Shown piece by piece: positions 4,591-5,922 of a stretch of 5,922 bases of DNA (positions are counted from its first letter, which is position 1; every line of letters starts with the position of its first letter). Both the position numbers and the translations under genes were made by a program. Under the pieces are notes generated by a model. It saw only the letters and a list, made by a program, of their open reading frames with translations, did no database searches and was not told the origin of the DNA. The stretch is from Chloroflexota bacterium. GTDB lineage: Bacteria > Chloroflexota > Anaerolineae > Aggregatilineales > UBA3940. The stretch covers positions 1-5,922 of the forward strand of contig JAADYZ010000334.1 of assembly GCA_010092775.1 (NCBI GenBank). The letters are read 5' to 3'.

Positions 4591-5673
4591 ATGCCATCGA
4601 TTGATGAGCTGCACAGCAGGCTGGAAGCAGCACGTGCGCAGGAAGACAGTGCCACAGAACGAGAGCTACTCATCCAACTCGGCGATGCTAGCAGTGCCGA
4701 CGCACGCGGCGAGGAAGCCGTCGCGCACTATCTGGCCGCGCTCGACCTGTTGGATCAAGAGCCGTCCATTGAACGGATGCAGGTCATGGACAGTCTGGGA
4801 AAAGTGTATCTCTTCCTGCGCGATCGTAAGAAAGCCATCCCACTCTATGAAGAGGTGTTGGACATGGCCCGCCAGTTTGGCGATCAGCGGCAGGTGGTGG
4901 TCGCGTTGGGCAGCATTGGCAATGGGTTGGTGATGCAAGGCGCTCATGGTGAGGCGATTCGCCATTATCGCGAGGCGCTGGAGCTGGCTCAAGGGATCGC
5001 CGACCTCGACGGGCAGGCCAACTCACTCAGCAACCTGGGCATTGCTCTGGCACGGATTGGGCAGGCGGAGGAGGCCATCCCTTATTTCGAACAGGCGCTT
5101 GCCCTACGCCAGGCATTGGATGACAAGCTGGGCAGCAGCCGTGAGATCGGCTTCTTGGCACTCGCCCACCTCGAAGCTGGACGCCTTGACGATGCACTGC
5201 CGCTATTTGCTGATGCGCTCGAAGTCGCGCGTCAGCTTGGCGATCGTCAGGCGGAGTTGTTCCGGCTGACCCAACTTTCCAGCTTGCAGCTCAAACTGGG
5301 CCTGCTGGAAGAGGCTCGCAGCAGCACCCAGGCCTCCATTGAGTTGGCGGCCACGCTGGGGGCAGCGTCCCTGGGCATCGAGCAGAGCCAGCAGCTTGCC
5401 CGCATCCTGACTGATCTGGGTGAGTCGAAAGAGGCATTGGCGATCTGCCTGGACCTGCTTCCCCAAGTCGAAGCCGCCGACAGCCGCATCGACGAAGGCA
5501 ATCTGCATTGGCAGATCGCCCGACTGCACAGCCAGTCGGGTGACCTGGAAGCGGCGCGGGCCGCCCTGGAAGCGGCACAGCAGGCCTTTCAAACTTGTAA
5601 GGCTGTTCATCTCGTCAAACGGGTCGAAGCCGATCTGCTGGGCTTGACAAGCGACCAGCCCCCCCTAAAATAG
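4591..5673 (+). CDS. TPR protein with eight 40-residue repeats
   Basis: This 360-residue soluble protein has no signal peptide or membrane segment and is built almost wholly of tetratricopeptide repeats of the 40-residue (TPR_12/kinesin light chain-like) kind. The consensus is about LG.....G...EA...Y..AL.LA..LGD. The small-residue position of helix A falls at residues 31, 70, 110, 150, 190, 230, 270 and 310, that is eight repeats spaced 39 then 40 each. The C-terminal 20 residues form a short cap and tail. Such arrays are protein-binding scaffolds; no DNA-binding, kinase, caspase or AAA domain is attached, so the partner cannot be named. It is transcribed divergently from the transglycosylase operon and has its own ribosome site (AAGGAG). 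A second TPR-like gene starts 40 bp downstream with no terminator between, so the two are probably co-transcribed. Confidence 0.85.
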   Translation: MPSIDELHSRLEAARAQEDSATERELLIQLGDASSADARGEEAVAHYLAALDLLDQEPSIERMQVMDSLGKVYLFLRDRKKAIPLYEEVLDMARQFGDQRQVVVALGSIGNGLVMQGAHGEAIRHYREALELAQGIADLDGQANSLSNLGIALARIGQAEEAIPYFEQALALRQALDDKLGSSREIGFLALAHLEAGRLDDALPLFADALEVARQLGDRQAELFRLTQLSSLQLKLGLLEEARSSTQASIELAATLGAASLGIEQSQQLARILTDLGESKEALAICLDLLPQVEAADSRIDEGNLHWQIARLHSQSGDLEAARAALEAAQQAFQTCKAVHLVKRVEADLLGLTSDQPPLK

Positions 5674-5713
5674 AAACGAAGCACTGACCAATCCACCCGA
5701 CGCAAGGTGACCT

Positions 5714-5922
5714 ATGGCAAGCCTCAAAGAAGCTCTTTCGCTGGTCAAAACTGGGCGCAAGGCCGAAGCGCGCCAGGCCCTCATTGAACTCATCAAATCC
5801 GATCCGAGCGAGGTACGAGCCTGGGCGGCGCTGGCCCAGGTGGCCAAAGACGATACCGAAGCTCAACGTGCTCTAAAACAGGTCCTCAAGCTCAAGCCTG
5901 GCGATCCCTGGGCCAGCGAGAA
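5714..5922 (+). CDS. TPR-like protein, N-terminal part (runs off the window)
   Basis: The frame is open from the ATG at 5714 to the window end: 69 complete codons plus two bases, no stop. The protein begins MASLKEALSLVKTGRKAEAR and continues with IKSDPSEVRAWAALAQVAKD and a third helical stretch ending LKLKPGDPWASE. Helix pairs with G.KAEAR, the P.....AW..LA spacing and a closing L.L.PGDP turn are TPR-like. This opening resembles the start of many Chloroflexota TPR proteins (from memory), where further domains or membrane segments often follow; none can be seen here. AAGG (5704-5707) lies 6 bases before the ATG. It follows the 360-residue TPR gene by 40 bp on the same strand and is probably in the same operon. 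Confidence 0.8.
   Translation, partial: MASLKEALSLVKTGRKAEARQALIELIKSDPSEVRAWAALAQVAKDDTEAQRALKQVLKLKPGDPWASE

Noticed and set aside
5203..5610. Minus-strand 135-codon frame
   Set aside because: It is antisense to the TPR repeats and has no ribosome site. The Leu/Gln-rich product mirrors the TPR codon pattern.

Overview
The window reads as a chromosomal segment of a Chloroflexota (Anaerolineae/Caldilineae-like) bacterium. This is inferred from gene content: an SLT transglycosylase with the ESCGNP...GLFQV...GYNGG layout and a C-terminal LC motif, a membrane pentapeptide-repeat protein with a YDGRF..PGDL tail, long TPR proteins and a DUF433/DUF5615 toxin-antitoxin pair. No rRNA or tRNA gene is visible to settle the lineage.

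Layout. Positions 1-250 hold no gene I can support. From 251 to 1175 there is a toxin-antitoxin cassette on the minus strand: a DUF433 antitoxin (358-615) and a DUF5615 PIN-like toxin (644-1069) that has an in-frame TAA at codon 45. The cassette lies between two 67-bp direct repeats (251-317 and 1109-1175, one mismatch). The repeat is the last 21 codons plus stop of the neighbouring gene, so the cassette looks inserted at, or recombined into, a gene 3' end.

From 4434 down to 1109 runs a tightly packed minus-strand operon. Its order is a membrane-anchored lytic transglycosylase, a two-helix membrane pentapeptide-repeat protein, then four small genes in the order two-TM protein, PH-like protein, PH-like protein, two-TM protein. 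The four small genes form two paralogous pairs, and gaps are 10-16 bp or short overlaps. The operon probably starts at an extended -10 promoter at 4476-4484. The set suggests a cell-envelope module: a periplasm/wall-facing muralytic enzyme, a cytoplasmic pentapeptide solenoid tethered to the membrane, and small membrane and PH-like partners. The joint role is inference, and I recognise no named system.

Divergently, on the plus strand, is a 360-residue TPR protein (4591-5673) with eight repeats and an almost perfect 40-residue period. It is followed 40 bp later by a second TPR-like gene that starts at 5714 and runs off the window end.

The best candidates for something undescribed are the duplicated two-TM/PH-like gene set within the transglycosylase-pentapeptide operon, and the repeat-flanked toxin-antitoxin cassette reconstituting a gene end.
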